A stretch of DNA of 43,547 nt from the NCBI GenBank assembly GCA_021781555.1, contig JAJXWQ010000024.1, forward strand, positions 1-43,547, written 5' to 3'. A model generated the notes under the pieces. The model made no database searches. It had not been told where the DNA came from and saw only the letters and a list, made by a program, of their open reading frames with translations. Position numbers and translations under genes: made by a program. Within the stretch, counting starts at the first letter, position 1. Every line of letters begins with the position of its first letter. Shown here piece by piece: positions 14,402 through 23,000 of the stretch. This stretch comes from a bacterium. GTDB lineage: Bacteria; Cyanobacteriota; Sericytochromatia; S15B-MN24; VGJW01.

Positions 14402-15715
14402 ATGCTCAGGACTTACGCCCGCGTTGCCATTGCAACCTCGCTGGCCCTCTCGGTCACTGGCTGCCCGGCCCTGACCAGCGCCCTTGGCAACTCGAACACG
14501 AGCGGCACGGGCTCGACGGGCAGCAATCTCACGACCGCCGTAACAACGGCGATTGACAGCGTGCTAGCCGCCTTCGGCGATTCCGCCGACCTGTCGGGTG
14601 ACGTGGCCGGGGCCGCCAGCTTCCTGGCCAGCGCCCAGGACAACGGTTCGGGTGCCGGTCTGTCGGTGCAATCCCTGCGTTCGGTCCAGGACGTCAGTGG
14701 CAACCTCGGGGCCGGCTTCACGTTCCCGAGCCCGCAATCGTCGGCCTCTTTTACGCCAGCGGCCCCGGTCAACAGCGCGCCGTACTGGCTCAGCCTCATC
14801 TTCGACGCCCAGACCGGCCTGGCCCGGACGATCTACGTGAGTCGGAACCACCGCTGGACCACCACGGCGACCTACTACGTCAACCAGGGCGCCGCGACCA
14901 ACAAGCCGCCCTTCGGGTCCGAGGTCGTGGTTGCCGATGGAATGGACGGCACGGTTCACTCCGATGAGATCATCGCTCCCGAGGCGACCGCCTCGACACT
15001 GACCTTGGCCACCCCGACCGCGGCCCCCCCGATCTTCACCAACGCCAGCCCTGGCCTCGAGCCGACCTCCGACATGGTGCGGTCGACCACGATCACCTTC
15101 CCCCGGTACGGCTACACGGATGGGGACCTGAACACCGCGGTCGGATCGCGGTGGGTGGTTTACAACACGGCCAGCGCCCCGATGCCCGGCAAGTACTATC
15201 CGATCTACTCCTGGATCCGCGCGCTCGAGATCTCGCGGACCGATGCCTCGGGAAGCCTCACGGTCGATCACTACGACATCGCAACCAACTACCAGCCCGA
15301 GCTCAATGCGGCCGGAAAGTCGATCAAGGCCCCGTTCGAGTTCATCACGGACGACTACAATCCGGCCAAGAAGACCGAGTGGCACAACGATCGTACCTAC
15401 AGCCCCAGCACGTATACGTGGACGGGCAACGGTTACTTCGTGACCGCACAGGGCTCGACACATTCGGTCCAGACCACCTGGAACACCGCGGCCACCACGG
15501 GAGCCAGCGACGTCTGGACCCGGACGGCCTCCTGGTCCAACAAGGCTGGCCAGAAGATCGCCTTCGCGCTCGACTACAACTACGACGAGTCGGGCACCGG
15601 CAGCATCGCGGTGAACGGCACCCCGTTCGCCGCGCTCAAGTGGGGGACGAACTTCCTGGCAACGGTGACGCTATCGAGCGGCCAGACCCTGAAGTACCGG
15701 GTACCGCGCCCGTAG
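14402..15715 (+). CDS. Predicted lipoprotein, unknown function
   Basis: 437 residues. The signal peptide MLRTYARVAIATSLALSV ends in lipobox VTGC (Cys21), so it is probably exported and lipidated. It is followed by a Ser/Thr/Gly-rich linker. The rest is rich in Thr, Ser, Tyr and Trp with alternating hydrophobics, suggesting a beta-rich extracytoplasmic domain (e.g. WTTTATYYVNQG, YNYDESGTGSIAVNGTPF). No family recognised. The ATG has AGGAGG upstream but at a long spacing (13 nt), and no other in-frame start lies between. A terminator follows 24 bp after the stop. Confidence 0.7.
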   Translation: MLRTYARVAIATSLALSVTGCPALTSALGNSNTSGTGSTGSNLTTAVTTAIDSVLAAFGDSADLSGDVAGAASFLASAQDNGSGAGLSVQSLRSVQDVSGNLGAGFTFPSPQSSASFTPAAPVNSAPYWLSLIFDAQTGLARTIYVSRNHRWTTTATYYVNQGAATNKPPFGSEVVVADGMDGTVHSDEIIAPEATASTLTLATPTAAPPIFTNASPGLEPTSDMVRSTTITFPRYGYTDGDLNTAVGSRWVVYNTASAPMPGKYYPIYSWIRALEISRTDASGSLTVDHYDIATNYQPELNAAGKSIKAPFEFITDDYNPAKKTEWHNDRTYSPSTYTWTGNGYFVTAQGSTHSVQTTWNTAATTGASDVWTRTASWSNKAGQKIAFALDYNYDESGTGSIAVNGTPFAALKWGTNFLATVTLSSGQTLKYRVPRP

Positions 15716-15739
15716 GGCGACAGTCCGCACTGCGGTAAA

Positions 15740-15778
15740 AAGGGGCGCCGGATCGCATGGCCAGGATCCGCGCCCCTT
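15740..15778. terminator. Bidirectional intrinsic terminator
   Basis: A 14-bp stem with one bulged base: AAGGGGCG with CGCCCCTT and CGGATC with GATCCG. Read leftward it ends in a run of five T, so it is a good terminator for the tRNA gene; read rightward it ends in TTCTACTT and serves the lipoprotein gene. Confidence 0.8.
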
Positions 15779-15786
15779 CTACTTCA

Positions 15787-15867
15787 TGCCTGAGAGGAGA
15801 CTCGAACTCCTACGCCTTGCGGCGCCAGATCCTAAGTCTGGTGCGTCTGCCATTCCGCCACTCAGGC
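15787..15867 (-). tRNA. tRNA-Leu(UAG)
   Basis: The complementary strand folds as a class II tRNA: acceptor GCCTGAG with CTCAGGC, a D-arm, anticodon stem CCAGA/TCTGG with loop CTTAGGA (anticodon TAG, decoding CUA/CUN Leu), a long variable arm CGCCGCAAGGCG, and T-arm AGGAG-TTCGAGT-CTCCT. The discriminator base is A, as in tRNA-Leu. The CCA end is not encoded. A TATACT-like -10 (15876-15881 read leftward) lies 8 bp upstream. Confidence 0.95.
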
Positions 15868-15963
15868 CCGGCTACAGTATACGGCCTGCGGTGCGGATCG
15901 AGCGGCACGGCCGAGCGGGCCTCCCGCGACAGCCGCGCTCGGTCCGCGGGCCGGTGAGGCAGG

Positions 15964-16071
15964 CTAGGCCTTTTGCAGCTTGAACGGGGCCCTCTGCGCG
16001 GTCGCTTCGCTGCGCAACCGGGCCCCGTTTGACTCATCGGGCTCGATCCATTCAAACCGGGAGCACTCTAG
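15964..16071. mobile_element. 108-bp CTAG-bounded palindromic element, copy D (MITE-like)
   Basis: Begins and ends with CTAG. Ten bases inside each end lies an inverted repeat, GTTTGAAYGG, and inside that a long GC-rich palindrome (AACGGGGCCC ... GGGCCCCGTT) with a further hairpin-forming centre. It is the inverse complement of copy E (17822-17929) with only two differences in 108 positions. The CTAG at 16068-16071 contains the TAG stop codon of the AAA ATPase gene. No coding capacity of its own. The symmetrical ends and short target-like CTAG fit a miniature inverted-repeat transposable element; some DDE transposases (IS630-type) are known to insert at CTAG with TA duplication. Confidence 0.7.
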
Positions 16072-17762
16072 ACTCCGAGCCGTTCGCGAAGTTCGACCAG
16101 GCGGGCGGCGAGGACGTCGTCCGAGATGTCGCGATAGCGCAAGGGGAGCAGGCGGCGGTTGGAGCACTCGAAGACGGCCAGGAGCTCCATGAACTCGGTC
16201 ATGGCCCGGTTGCGGTTGGGCACGAAATCCAAGATCGCCTCGAAGACGTCGTCCTCCGTGACGGCACGCCCGTTGCTCGCGGCAATCTCGTCGGCCAGCA
16301 ACACCAGAGCCTCGATCTCGGCCGCCGAATATCCCTCGGTCCGACGGCAGGCCTCGTCCCAGGCGAAGGACTCGCAGGCCAGGGCGTGCTTCTGGATCTG
16401 CGCTGCGAAGATGGCAGCGCGCTCGGCCTCCGATTGGGGATAGAAGAAGGGGATCTTGCGGTCGAAGCGGCCGGGACGCTTGAGGTCGATATCGAGCTTG
16501 TCCGGGCGGTTGCTCATCACCAGCCAGAGAATCTTGCCGCGGTGGGTCGTGTCGCTCATGAAGGCCTTGATCCGGGCGAAGACACGGCTAGAGACGCCCG
16601 AGTCGCCATCCTCGCCCGAGAGGGCTCGGTCGACCTCGTCGATCAGGATCATGACCGAGCCGAGGGCCTTGACGATGTTCAGGATCTTCTCGAGGTTGCC
16701 CTCGGTCGACCCCACCCACTTGTCGCGGAAGTTCTTGAGGGCCAGGCAGGTGAGGCCGGAATCCCTGGCGAAGGCCTCGGCCATGTAGGTCTTGCCGGTG
16801 CCCATCGGGCCGACGAAGAAGATCCCCATCGGGACGCGGCGCGTCACGCCCTCGCGAATGGCTCCGGCGATGCGCTGGAGGTCGCCCTTGACGGTTTCGA
16901 GCCCACCCACGGCATCGAGACCATGGGCCGGTTCGAGCAGCTCGACCAGGCCGAAGCACTCGGCCTCGAGGATCTCCTTGCGCTTGGCCGAGAGCATCCC
17001 CTCGTCGACGGGCCGGTCGGATCTGGCAGCCTGGCGCAAGATGGCCTCGATCTGGATCAGGCGGAGGCCCGAGGACAAACGGGCGATCGCCGCATCGGAC
17101 AGTTCGCGCCGGACGCCGAGCTGGTCGCCCACCGTGCGCACGAAGTCGAGGCGCGTGGACTGGTCGGGGAGGGGCACCTCGATGAGCTCGACCTGGGGAC
17201 TGCGGACGATGTGCTTGTTGACCTCGGTCACGTTCTCGGCAATCAGGAGAACGATGTTGTTGCTCTTGAGTAGAAGCGGGTCGTTGGCCCACCTCTCGAG
17301 CGTGATGAGGTGGGTCCGGTCGTCACTCCCGAGCATGGCGCCCTCGCCATCGGGGATCAGGGCCTCGACGTAGTCCACGACGATCCCGGCGCGCTGTCCG
17401 GGGATGGAGAGGAACCCCTCGATCACGGGCAGGGCCCGACGCGGCTCGCGCGGGAGCTCGGTGGGTGGCGCAAGGCCCAGGATCGAAGCCCGGACGGAAA
17501 GAGAGGTCATGAAGCGCTCGCGCATGGCGGGTGCCGGGAACCCGAATCCCTCGGAAAGGTCGTAGAAGGCCACGACGTCCTTGCTGGGTCCGAGCAGAGC
17601 CTCGTAGAGGAAGGTACGCAACGGCACGTACTCGCCCTTGAAGGGCACCAGATCGCGCACGTTGTTGTGAAGCAAAAACTGGATGGCGGCGCCGGAAAGA
17701 TAGTGGGAGCGCAGCTTTTCGGCCCAAGCCGGCAGCAAGCTCGTGGTGACGTTCTGGCTCAT
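16068..17762 (-). CDS. Classic AAA ATPase, Ycf46/Vps4-like
   Basis: 564 residues. The C-terminal AAA module is complete: Walker A GPMGTGKT (318-325), aromatic pore loop KWVG (348-351) as in Vps4/katanin-type ATPases, Walker B MILIDEVD (371-378), sensor 1 SN (417-418), arginine finger block RPGRFDRK (429-436), then a helical lid. The N-terminal half (about 1-260) looks like a degenerate AAA module without a P-loop (GIVVDYVEAL at 126-135 resembles a dead Walker B), a layout like Ycf46 of cyanobacteria and chloroplasts. Classic AAA proteins remodel or pull apart protein assemblies using ATP. It is the last gene of a leftward set with a membrane coiled-coil protein and a PspA-family protein. The ATG at 17762 is chosen; an open frame extends upstream through the repeat but has no support. 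Confidence 0.85.
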   Translation of the reverse strand: MSQNVTTSLLPAWAEKLRSHYLSGAAIQFLLHNNVRDLVPFKGEYVPLRTFLYEALLGPSKDVVAFYDLSEGFGFPAPAMRERFMTSLSVRASILGLAPPTELPREPRRALPVIEGFLSIPGQRAGIVVDYVEALIPDGEGAMLGSDDRTHLITLERWANDPLLLKSNNIVLLIAENVTEVNKHIVRSPQVELIEVPLPDQSTRLDFVRTVGDQLGVRRELSDAAIARLSSGLRLIQIEAILRQAARSDRPVDEGMLSAKRKEILEAECFGLVELLEPAHGLDAVGGLETVKGDLQRIAGAIREGVTRRVPMGIFFVGPMGTGKTYMAEAFARDSGLTCLALKNFRDKWVGSTEGNLEKILNIVKALGSVMILIDEVDRALSGEDGDSGVSSRVFARIKAFMSDTTHRGKILWLVMSNRPDKLDIDLKRPGRFDRKIPFFYPQSEAERAAIFAAQIQKHALACESFAWDEACRRTEGYSAAEIEALVLLADEIAASNGRAVTEDDVFEAILDFVPNRNRAMTEFMELLAVFECSNRRLLPLRYRDISDDVLAARLVELRERLGV

Positions 17763-17821
17763 GGGACCTCGATTGTACCCTTGCCATGCCACCCGCGCTG
17801 CGACCCGCTCTCGCGCAAGGC

Positions 17822-17929
17822 CTAGAGTGCTCCCGGTTTGAATGGATCGAGCCCGAGGAGTCAAACGGGGCCCGGTTGCGCAGCGAAGCGACCGCGCAGA
17901 GGGCCCCGTTCAAACTGCAAAAGGCCTAG
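17822..17929. mobile_element. 108-bp CTAG-bounded palindromic element, copy E (MITE-like)
   Basis: Opposite orientation to copy D and differing from it at two of 108 positions. Bounded by CTAG at 17822-17825 and 17926-17929; the latter contains the TAG stop codon of the upstream gene at 17926-18723. It lies inside a same-strand gene set, between that stop and the AAA ATPase start, so it could act as a partial terminator or processing site there. Confidence 0.7.
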
Positions 17930-18723
17930 CTGATCTGCTCGGCGATCAGGGCGCTGGTCTCGAGCAGGACTTCCTCGGTGATCTCCACGCCGCTGATGAT
18001 CTGGTCCAGATCCGTGCGGACGTTGTCCGGGGCGCGAAGGGAGACCATCTGATCGTCGATCAGGTGGAACGTGTCCTCGATGACGTCCAGCTGCGCCTGC
18101 ACGTTGAGATACCCCCGCTGGATCGCCACGAAGCGCTCCCGGCGCTTGTCGAGGATATCGAGGTTCTGCTGGAGGATCCGGCGGGTATCGGGGTCGGCCA
18201 TGCGATGGAGCGTGCCGCGCAGGTGCTCGATATCCTTGAGGATCGAACCCTCGTCCGTACGGTCGAGATACTGGCGGTAGCGCTGCGAGGCCGACAGCAG
18301 GCGGAGGAAGGCCGCCAGCAGAGCCTCGAGCTTGTCGAGCTCCTCGGCGAGCAGGTCGGCGGCAACGGCTCCGGCCTGCCGGGCTTCAGCCTGGATGCTG
18401 CTGCCGAGGCGGCGGACGGTCTCGTACCGGAGGGCGAGCTCGGGCGTGAGCAAGGAGAGCTGGCGCCGGATCTCGGCCTCCCGGGCCCGGACGAACCGGT
18501 CCCCCTCCCGGCGCCTTTGCAGGGCCTGGTAGCGAGGCAGGACGGGTGCGACCAGGAGCCAGATCGCCTCGAGCGCAGCGACGCCCGCACCACTCGCCCG
18601 AACGTGCCAGTGGAGCGTCATGACGTCCCAGGCCCAGGCCGCTCCGAGCAGGGCCCAAAGCCCCAGCTGGGCCGGCTCCCGGAGGGCGTCCCAGAGGCGC
18701 AAGCGGTAGTTTTGGCGCGGCAT
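17926..18723 (-). CDS. Membrane-anchored coiled-coil protein
   Basis: 265 residues. Two hydrophobic helices near the N-terminus (about 19-37 and 45-66) are followed by about 200 residues of charged heptad-like helix (e.g. LLAEELDKLEALLAAFLRLL), so it would sit in the cytoplasmic membrane with a long helical cytoplasmic part. No family recognised. It lies between a PspA-family gene (87 bp upstream) and an AAA ATPase gene (163 bp downstream), all leftward. A role as membrane adaptor between the two is inferred from order alone. Its TAG stop is part of the CTAG boundary of repeat copy E. Confidence 0.65.
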   Translation of the reverse strand: MPRQNYRLRLWDALREPAQLGLWALLGAAWAWDVMTLHWHVRASGAGVAALEAIWLLVAPVLPRYQALQRRREGDRFVRAREAEIRRQLSLLTPELALRYETVRRLGSSIQAEARQAGAVAADLLAEELDKLEALLAAFLRLLSASQRYRQYLDRTDEGSILKDIEHLRGTLHRMADPDTRRILQQNLDILDKRRERFVAIQRGYLNVQAQLDVIEDTFHLIDDQMVSLRAPDNVRTDLDQIISGVEITEEVLLETSALIAEQIS

Positions 18724-18810
18724 GCGCGGGGAGTTCGAGGACCTCCTTCGGCCTCCTCGGGCATCCTTGCCGGGAAAGATCGTCCTTGATGAAAGCGAGG
18801 GCGCGGGCCT

Positions 18811-19548
18811 CTAGATGGTCTTCTCGGCCTGCGGCTGGGTCGCGCCCAGATCCTTGGATCCGCCTTCGGCCGAGGTCAATCCGAGCTGCATCTTGTAGTG
18901 CTCGAGCTCGGCAGCGGCGGCGGTGGACTTGGCCGCATCGCGGATTTTCTGGATCTTGGACTCGCCGCTGGCGCCGCCCACCTCGCGTGCGACGTCGGCC
19001 TGGGCCTCCATCTTGTGGATGCTCTCGCGGACGTGATCCAGCGCCTTGAGGTCGGCCTCGACGGAAAGCCCGGAGAGCTGCTCCTGGATCGCCAGGCGCA
19101 CCTTGGCGCTCTCGTTGCGGGCCAGCATGCGATCGCGCTCGTCCCGCAGCTTCTGGATCTCGCCCTGAAATGTCATCAGATCCTGCTTGTGGCGCTCGGC
19201 ATCCTGGGCCGTCTGGGCGAGGTCGGCCTGGAGGTGATCGATCTCGGCGGTCAGGCCGTTCTTCTGCTCGATGAGCTGGAGGGCAATCTGCTCCTCGCCT
19301 TGCTTGACGGCCTCGGGGATCTGAGCCTGGATCTCCTGCAGGCTGGCAGTCTTCTCGTCGAGATCCTTCTGGATCTTGTTGCGGAGGTAGACGATGCCGC
19401 TCACGGCCTTCATGAGCTTCTGGTATTCCTCCTGCCGGCCCTGTATCGCCGCATCGTACACGGCCTCGGGGTGTTTGCTCTCGAGCCCCCCTACGAAGAC
19501 GCCGAGAAAGCCCCGGAAGAGGTTACCCAGCCGTTCGAAAAACCCCAT
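18811..19548 (-). CDS. PspA/Vipp1 (IM30) family membrane-remodelling protein
   Basis: 245 residues, almost wholly helical and charged. The amphipathic N-terminus MGFFERLGNLFRGFLG resembles PspA/Vipp1 helix 0, which inserts into membranes. It is followed by long coiled-coil helices (about 45-200) with the family spacing and the block QGEEQIALQLIEQKNGL, like the 'DLARxALxxK' region. It is divergent, and the tail (about 200-245) is Ser/Ala/Gly-rich. PspA/Vipp1 proteins polymerise on the inner membrane and belong to the ESCRT-III superfamily. The ATG at 19548 has GGAGGA upstream. First gene of a leftward set with a membrane coiled-coil protein and a classic AAA ATPase. Confidence 0.8.
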   Translation of the reverse strand: MGFFERLGNLFRGFLGVFVGGLESKHPEAVYDAAIQGRQEEYQKLMKAVSGIVYLRNKIQKDLDEKTASLQEIQAQIPEAVKQGEEQIALQLIEQKNGLTAEIDHLQADLAQTAQDAERHKQDLMTFQGEIQKLRDERDRMLARNESAKVRLAIQEQLSGLSVEADLKALDHVRESIHKMEAQADVAREVGGASGESKIQKIRDAAKSTAAAAELEHYKMQLGLTSAEGGSKDLGATQPQAEKTI

Positions 19549-19903
19549 GTGCGACGACTCCTCCCTGCTCGTGGTCGCATTCAGCATGCGCCCCTGCGAT
19601 GGCATTATCCCACAGGCGCCCCTCGGCAAACTCGCATTGCCACGATCCAGTGGCCGGGGGCGGTACCTTGCGGGCCAACGATTGCCGGCAAAGGTCCGGA
19701 TCGGGCGCGTTGCGCCGATCGGTTCGGCTTTTGCGAGGATGCTATGCTTAGGGTCCGCGCCTCCCTGCTGGCCGTGGCAGGCCACATCGGTCCGAGCGTT
19801 CCCAAGGGCCTGTCGAGCCGCACACCTGGCTGCATATACGGACTTTTCTGGCGTCCGGAGCGCGCTTTAGCTTCCTCGTCTCGCGATTTTCAGGAGGATC
19901 TCG
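19549..19903. other. Divergent promoter region between the PspA gene and hisS
   Basis: 355 bp with no credible gene. Leftward, a GATAAT-like -10 (19603-19608) lies about 55 bp before the PspA-family ATG with only a weak -35 at a short spacing. Rightward, a small hairpin CGGAC-N9-GTCCG (about 19838-19860) and AGGAGG precede hisS. No T-box leader or sigma-54 promoter was found. Confidence 0.4.
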
Positions 19904-21229
19904 ATGGCCGAGCCGATCGGCGCCCAGCGTGGCACGCGCGACATCCTGCCGCCCGAGATCCAGGCGTGGCAGCTGATGGAGGCGATCGCTCGCGACGCCT
20001 TCTCGCGGTACGACTTCGCGGAGATCCGGATCCCGGCCTTCGAGGCCACCGAACTCTTCGCTCGCGGCATCGGCGGCGAGACCGACATCGTCGGCAAGGA
20101 GATGTATACCTTCACCGATCGCGGCGGCCGCCAGATCAGCCTCCGGCCGGAGGGCACGGCCGGCGTGGTGAGGGCCTACCTGGAGCACAAGCTCTACGCC
20201 GGCCCGCTGCCGCTCAAGGTCTGGTACCAGGGCCCGATGTTCCGTTACGAGCGGCCACAAAAAGGCCGCCAGCGCCAGTTCCACCAGATCGGCGTGGAGG
20301 TGTTCGGCTCGGCCGAGCCGACTGCGGATGCCGAGGCGATCGCCCTCGCCCGGGACTTCTACCAGGGGCTTTTCGAGGAGATCTCGCGCCGACGCCCGGG
20401 CGCGGACCTGCCCGAGCTCGTGGTGCAGATCAACACCCTCGGCGACGATCGCTGTCGTCCGGCTTACCGCGTGTCCCTCCAGGAGTACTTCCGATCCCAT
20501 GCCTCGGGCTACTGCGAGGATTGCCAGCGGCGGATGGAGACCAACCCGCTGCGGGTCCTCGACTGCAAGGTACCGTCGTGCGAGATGCTCAACGGCGCGG
20601 CCCCCACGCTGGAGCCCTGCCCCGACTGCCAGGTCCACTTCGATGCCGTTCGCGAGCTCCTGAGTGCGGCCGAGGTCCCCTTCGAATGGAATGCCCGCCT
20701 CGTGCGCGGGCTCGACTACTACACGCGGACCGTCTTCGAGATCGTGCCGAGGGGCGCGTCGAAATTCGGCCAGAGTACGGTCTGCGCGGGCGGGCGCTAC
20801 GACCGCCTGGTCTCGGATCTCGGCGGGCCGCCCACGCCGGCATTCGGCTGGGCACTCGGCCAGGAGCGCGTGGCGGATCTCGTCCTGGCGGCGCTCGACG
20901 ACACCAGCGCGACAGAGGCCGGCCTGCCCCTCGCGGTCGGACCCCTGGCGCCCGAGGCCACGGTGCAGGCTTTCCAGCTCGCCTTGCAGCTACGCAGGCG
21001 CGGCCTGGCCGTCGCGCTCCTGCCGCAGGCGAGCAAGCCCGACAAGCATCTCAAGGCCGCGGTCAGGCTCGGCGCGCACTACCTCGCGCTCCTCGGCGCG
21101 GACGAACTCGCCCGTGGCGAGGTGACGCTGAGAGACCTGCACGCTCGCCAGCAGCAGTCCGTGGCGGCCAGTGCCGCTGCTCTCTCTGCCGCGATGGCAG
21201 GGCCGCAGCCCGCTCCGGCTGCGCCCTGA
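19904..21229 (+). CDS. hisS: Histidyl-tRNA synthetase
   Basis: 441 residues, normal for bacterial HisRS. Attaches histidine to tRNA-His using ATP. Class II features are GTRDILP at the N-terminus (10-16), motif 2 around YQGPMFRYERPQKGRQRQFHQ, the histidine-specific RGLDYYTRTVFE and the GGRYD loop. The C-terminal anticodon-binding domain (about 345-425) contains LPQASKPDKHLKAA. ATG with AGGAGG just upstream. Single gene facing the aldehyde dehydrogenase. Confidence 0.98.
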   Translation: MAEPIGAQRGTRDILPPEIQAWQLMEAIARDAFSRYDFAEIRIPAFEATELFARGIGGETDIVGKEMYTFTDRGGRQISLRPEGTAGVVRAYLEHKLYAGPLPLKVWYQGPMFRYERPQKGRQRQFHQIGVEVFGSAEPTADAEAIALARDFYQGLFEEISRRRPGADLPELVVQINTLGDDRCRPAYRVSLQEYFRSHASGYCEDCQRRMETNPLRVLDCKVPSCEMLNGAAPTLEPCPDCQVHFDAVRELLSAAEVPFEWNARLVRGLDYYTRTVFEIVPRGASKFGQSTVCAGGRYDRLVSDLGGPPTPAFGWALGQERVADLVLAALDDTSATEAGLPLAVGPLAPEATVQAFQLALQLRRRGLAVALLPQASKPDKHLKAAVRLGAHYLALLGADELARGEVTLRDLHARQQQSVAASAAALSAAMAGPQPAPAAP

Positions 21230-21294
21230 TCCCTTGTCGCGAAGCGAGGGTCCGGATGCGTCCGCCGCCGTGCGCGCGAACGATTCCGACCGCC

Positions 21295-22797
21295 CTACCC
21301 GCCGTAGCCGAGGTACGTGGCCTGCCACTCGGTGTAGAAGTCCATGGCCGTCGACCCCATCTCGCGGCCCCCGAACCCCGAGTCCTTGATGCCCCCGAAC
21401 GGCAGGTGCACCTCGCTGTAGATCGTCGGGCAGTTGACGTGCAGCAACCCGACCTCGCTCTGCCGGGCGTAGGCGAACGCGGCGGCCACGTCCCGCGTGT
21501 AGATCGCGCTCGAAAGACCGTAGTCGACCGAGTTGGCGATCTCGATGGCCTCCGCCAGACCGTCTGCCGCCAGGAAAGCCAGCACCGGCCCGAAGACTTC
21601 CTCCTTGTTGAGGGTGTCCTGCGGCCGGACGCCATCGAGGATCGTGGGCTCGAAGAAGAAGCCCTGGTCCAACCCCGCTCCGCTCGCCCGCGTGCCGCCC
21701 ATGACCACGGTGTTGCCCTCTGCGAGCGCGGTGGCGACGTAGCCCTCGGTCCTGGATAGCGCCCGTTCGTCGATCAGCGGGCCCATGACCATGCCCTCGA
21801 CGAAGCCGTTGCCGGTCTTGACCGTCTGGCGCGCCAGCTCGACGACCCTGGCGACGAAGGCAGCCTTGATCCGGCGATCGACGATCACGCGGCTGGTTGC
21901 CGTGCACCGCTGCCCCGTGCTGCCGAAGGCTCCCGACACCACATCCCGGGCGGCCCGCTCCAGATCGGCATCCGCCAGCACGATGCAGGCGTTCTTGCCT
22001 CCCATCTCGAGCTGGACCTTGACCATGTGCTCGGCGGCCGTGCGGTTGATGAGCTTGCCGACCTCGGTCGAGCCAGTGAAGGAGACGGCCCGGATCCGGG
22101 TGTCGGCGACGAGGGCCTTGCCAGCCTCGGGCCCGCCGTGAACGACATTGAGAACCCCCGGGGGGAGGCCCGCGTCGTGCAGGGCCTCCACGATCAGCTG
22201 GGCCGACAGCGGCGCCTGTTCGGCCGGCTTGATCACCACGGTGTTGCCCGCGACCAGCGCAGGGCCGAGCTTCCAAGCCGGCACGGCGAACGGAAAGTTC
22301 CACGGCGTGATGAGGCCGACGACGCCGAGGGGCCGGCGCTGGGTGTAGGCGAACACTCCTGGAACCTCGGACGGTGCGGTCTGCCCGGTCAGGCGACGAC
22401 CCTCGCCAGCCTGGAACTCCATGGCGTTGAGGCCCCGGTTGACCTCGACGCGAGCCTCGGCCAGGACCTTGCCTTCCTCCCAGGTCATCGCCTGGGCAAG
22501 CTCCTCGAGACGCTCGCGCATCCCCGCAACCGCCCGGGCGATGATCGCACCCCGCTCCGGCGCCGGCTTGGCCATCCAGGCCGGAAAGGCCTTCCGGGCG
22601 GCGAGGATGGCGCTCGCGACGTCCCTGGCGTCGGAATCGGGGAAAGTGGCAATGACCTCGCTCGGGCTGGCGGGGTTGCGGTCCTCGAAGGTGCGGCCCG
22701 ACGAGCTGTCCACCCACCTGCCGTCGACGAGGTTGTGGTACTCGCGGGAAACCTTGGCCCGGAGCGCGGCGGGAACCAGATCAACGGCGGTCGTCAC
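21295..22797 (-). CDS. NAD(P)-dependent aldehyde dehydrogenase
   Basis: 500 residues, full-length ALDH superfamily. Oxidises an aldehyde to the acid with NAD(P)+. Seen: PWNFPF with catalytic Asn167, the nucleotide-binding FTGSTEVG (240-247), general base in LEMGGKN (Glu264), nucleophile in GQRCTA (Cys298), EEVFGPVL and PFGGIKDSGFG. The N-terminal NPASPSEVIATFP is like the semialdehyde dehydrogenases of the alpha-ketoglutaric semialdehyde group, but the substrate is not certain. GTG start at 22797 behind GGGGAG. Single leftward gene, divergent from the receiver protein gene. Confidence 0.93.
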   Translation of the reverse strand: MTTAVDLVPAALRAKVSREYHNLVDGRWVDSSSGRTFEDRNPASPSEVIATFPDSDARDVASAILAARKAFPAWMAKPAPERGAIIARAVAGMRERLEELAQAMTWEEGKVLAEARVEVNRGLNAMEFQAGEGRRLTGQTAPSEVPGVFAYTQRRPLGVVGLITPWNFPFAVPAWKLGPALVAGNTVVIKPAEQAPLSAQLIVEALHDAGLPPGVLNVVHGGPEAGKALVADTRIRAVSFTGSTEVGKLINRTAAEHMVKVQLEMGGKNACIVLADADLERAARDVVSGAFGSTGQRCTATSRVIVDRRIKAAFVARVVELARQTVKTGNGFVEGMVMGPLIDERALSRTEGYVATALAEGNTVVMGGTRASGAGLDQGFFFEPTILDGVRPQDTLNKEEVFGPVLAFLAADGLAEAIEIANSVDYGLSSAIYTRDVAAAFAYARQSEVGLLHVNCPTIYSEVHLPFGGIKDSGFGGREMGSTAMDFYTEWQATYLGYGG

Positions 22798-23000
22798 GGC
22801 ACGGTCTCCCCTCTCGAGCGGACCCGGTCAGAGCCTCCGCCGGGACGCCCCATCATAGCTCCCGGGTCGCTCCCTCGAGCTTCCCAGGAAACTCCTGCAG
22901 ACGAGCTGGCCAAGGCCGGGCGCGGCGAAATAGAGCAGAGCTTTCGCTCGTATCGCCAGAAGCCTCACGATCCTGGTTCCATGCGGGAATAAGAGCCACG

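Noticed and set aside
15980-16192. Short reading frames starting with MNGALCAVASLRNR that recur near 17913 and 32066
   Set aside because: They are translations of the dispersed 108-bp element, not genes; similarity among them reflects the repeat.
16029-17273. Open frame antisense to the AAA ATPase gene
   Set aside because: The ATPase frame has every AAA motif; the antisense reading has none.
19604-19660. Possible sigma-54 promoter before the PspA-family gene
   Set aside because: A TGGCA...TTTGC pair exists on the minus strand but the GG to GC distance is 12 instead of 10 bases.
19800-19903. T-box leader for hisS
   Set aside because: No T-box consensus or specifier stem; only a small hairpin is present.
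21230-21294. Terminator between hisS and the aldehyde dehydrogenase
   Set aside because: Only a short stem with wobble pairs can be drawn and no T run is present.
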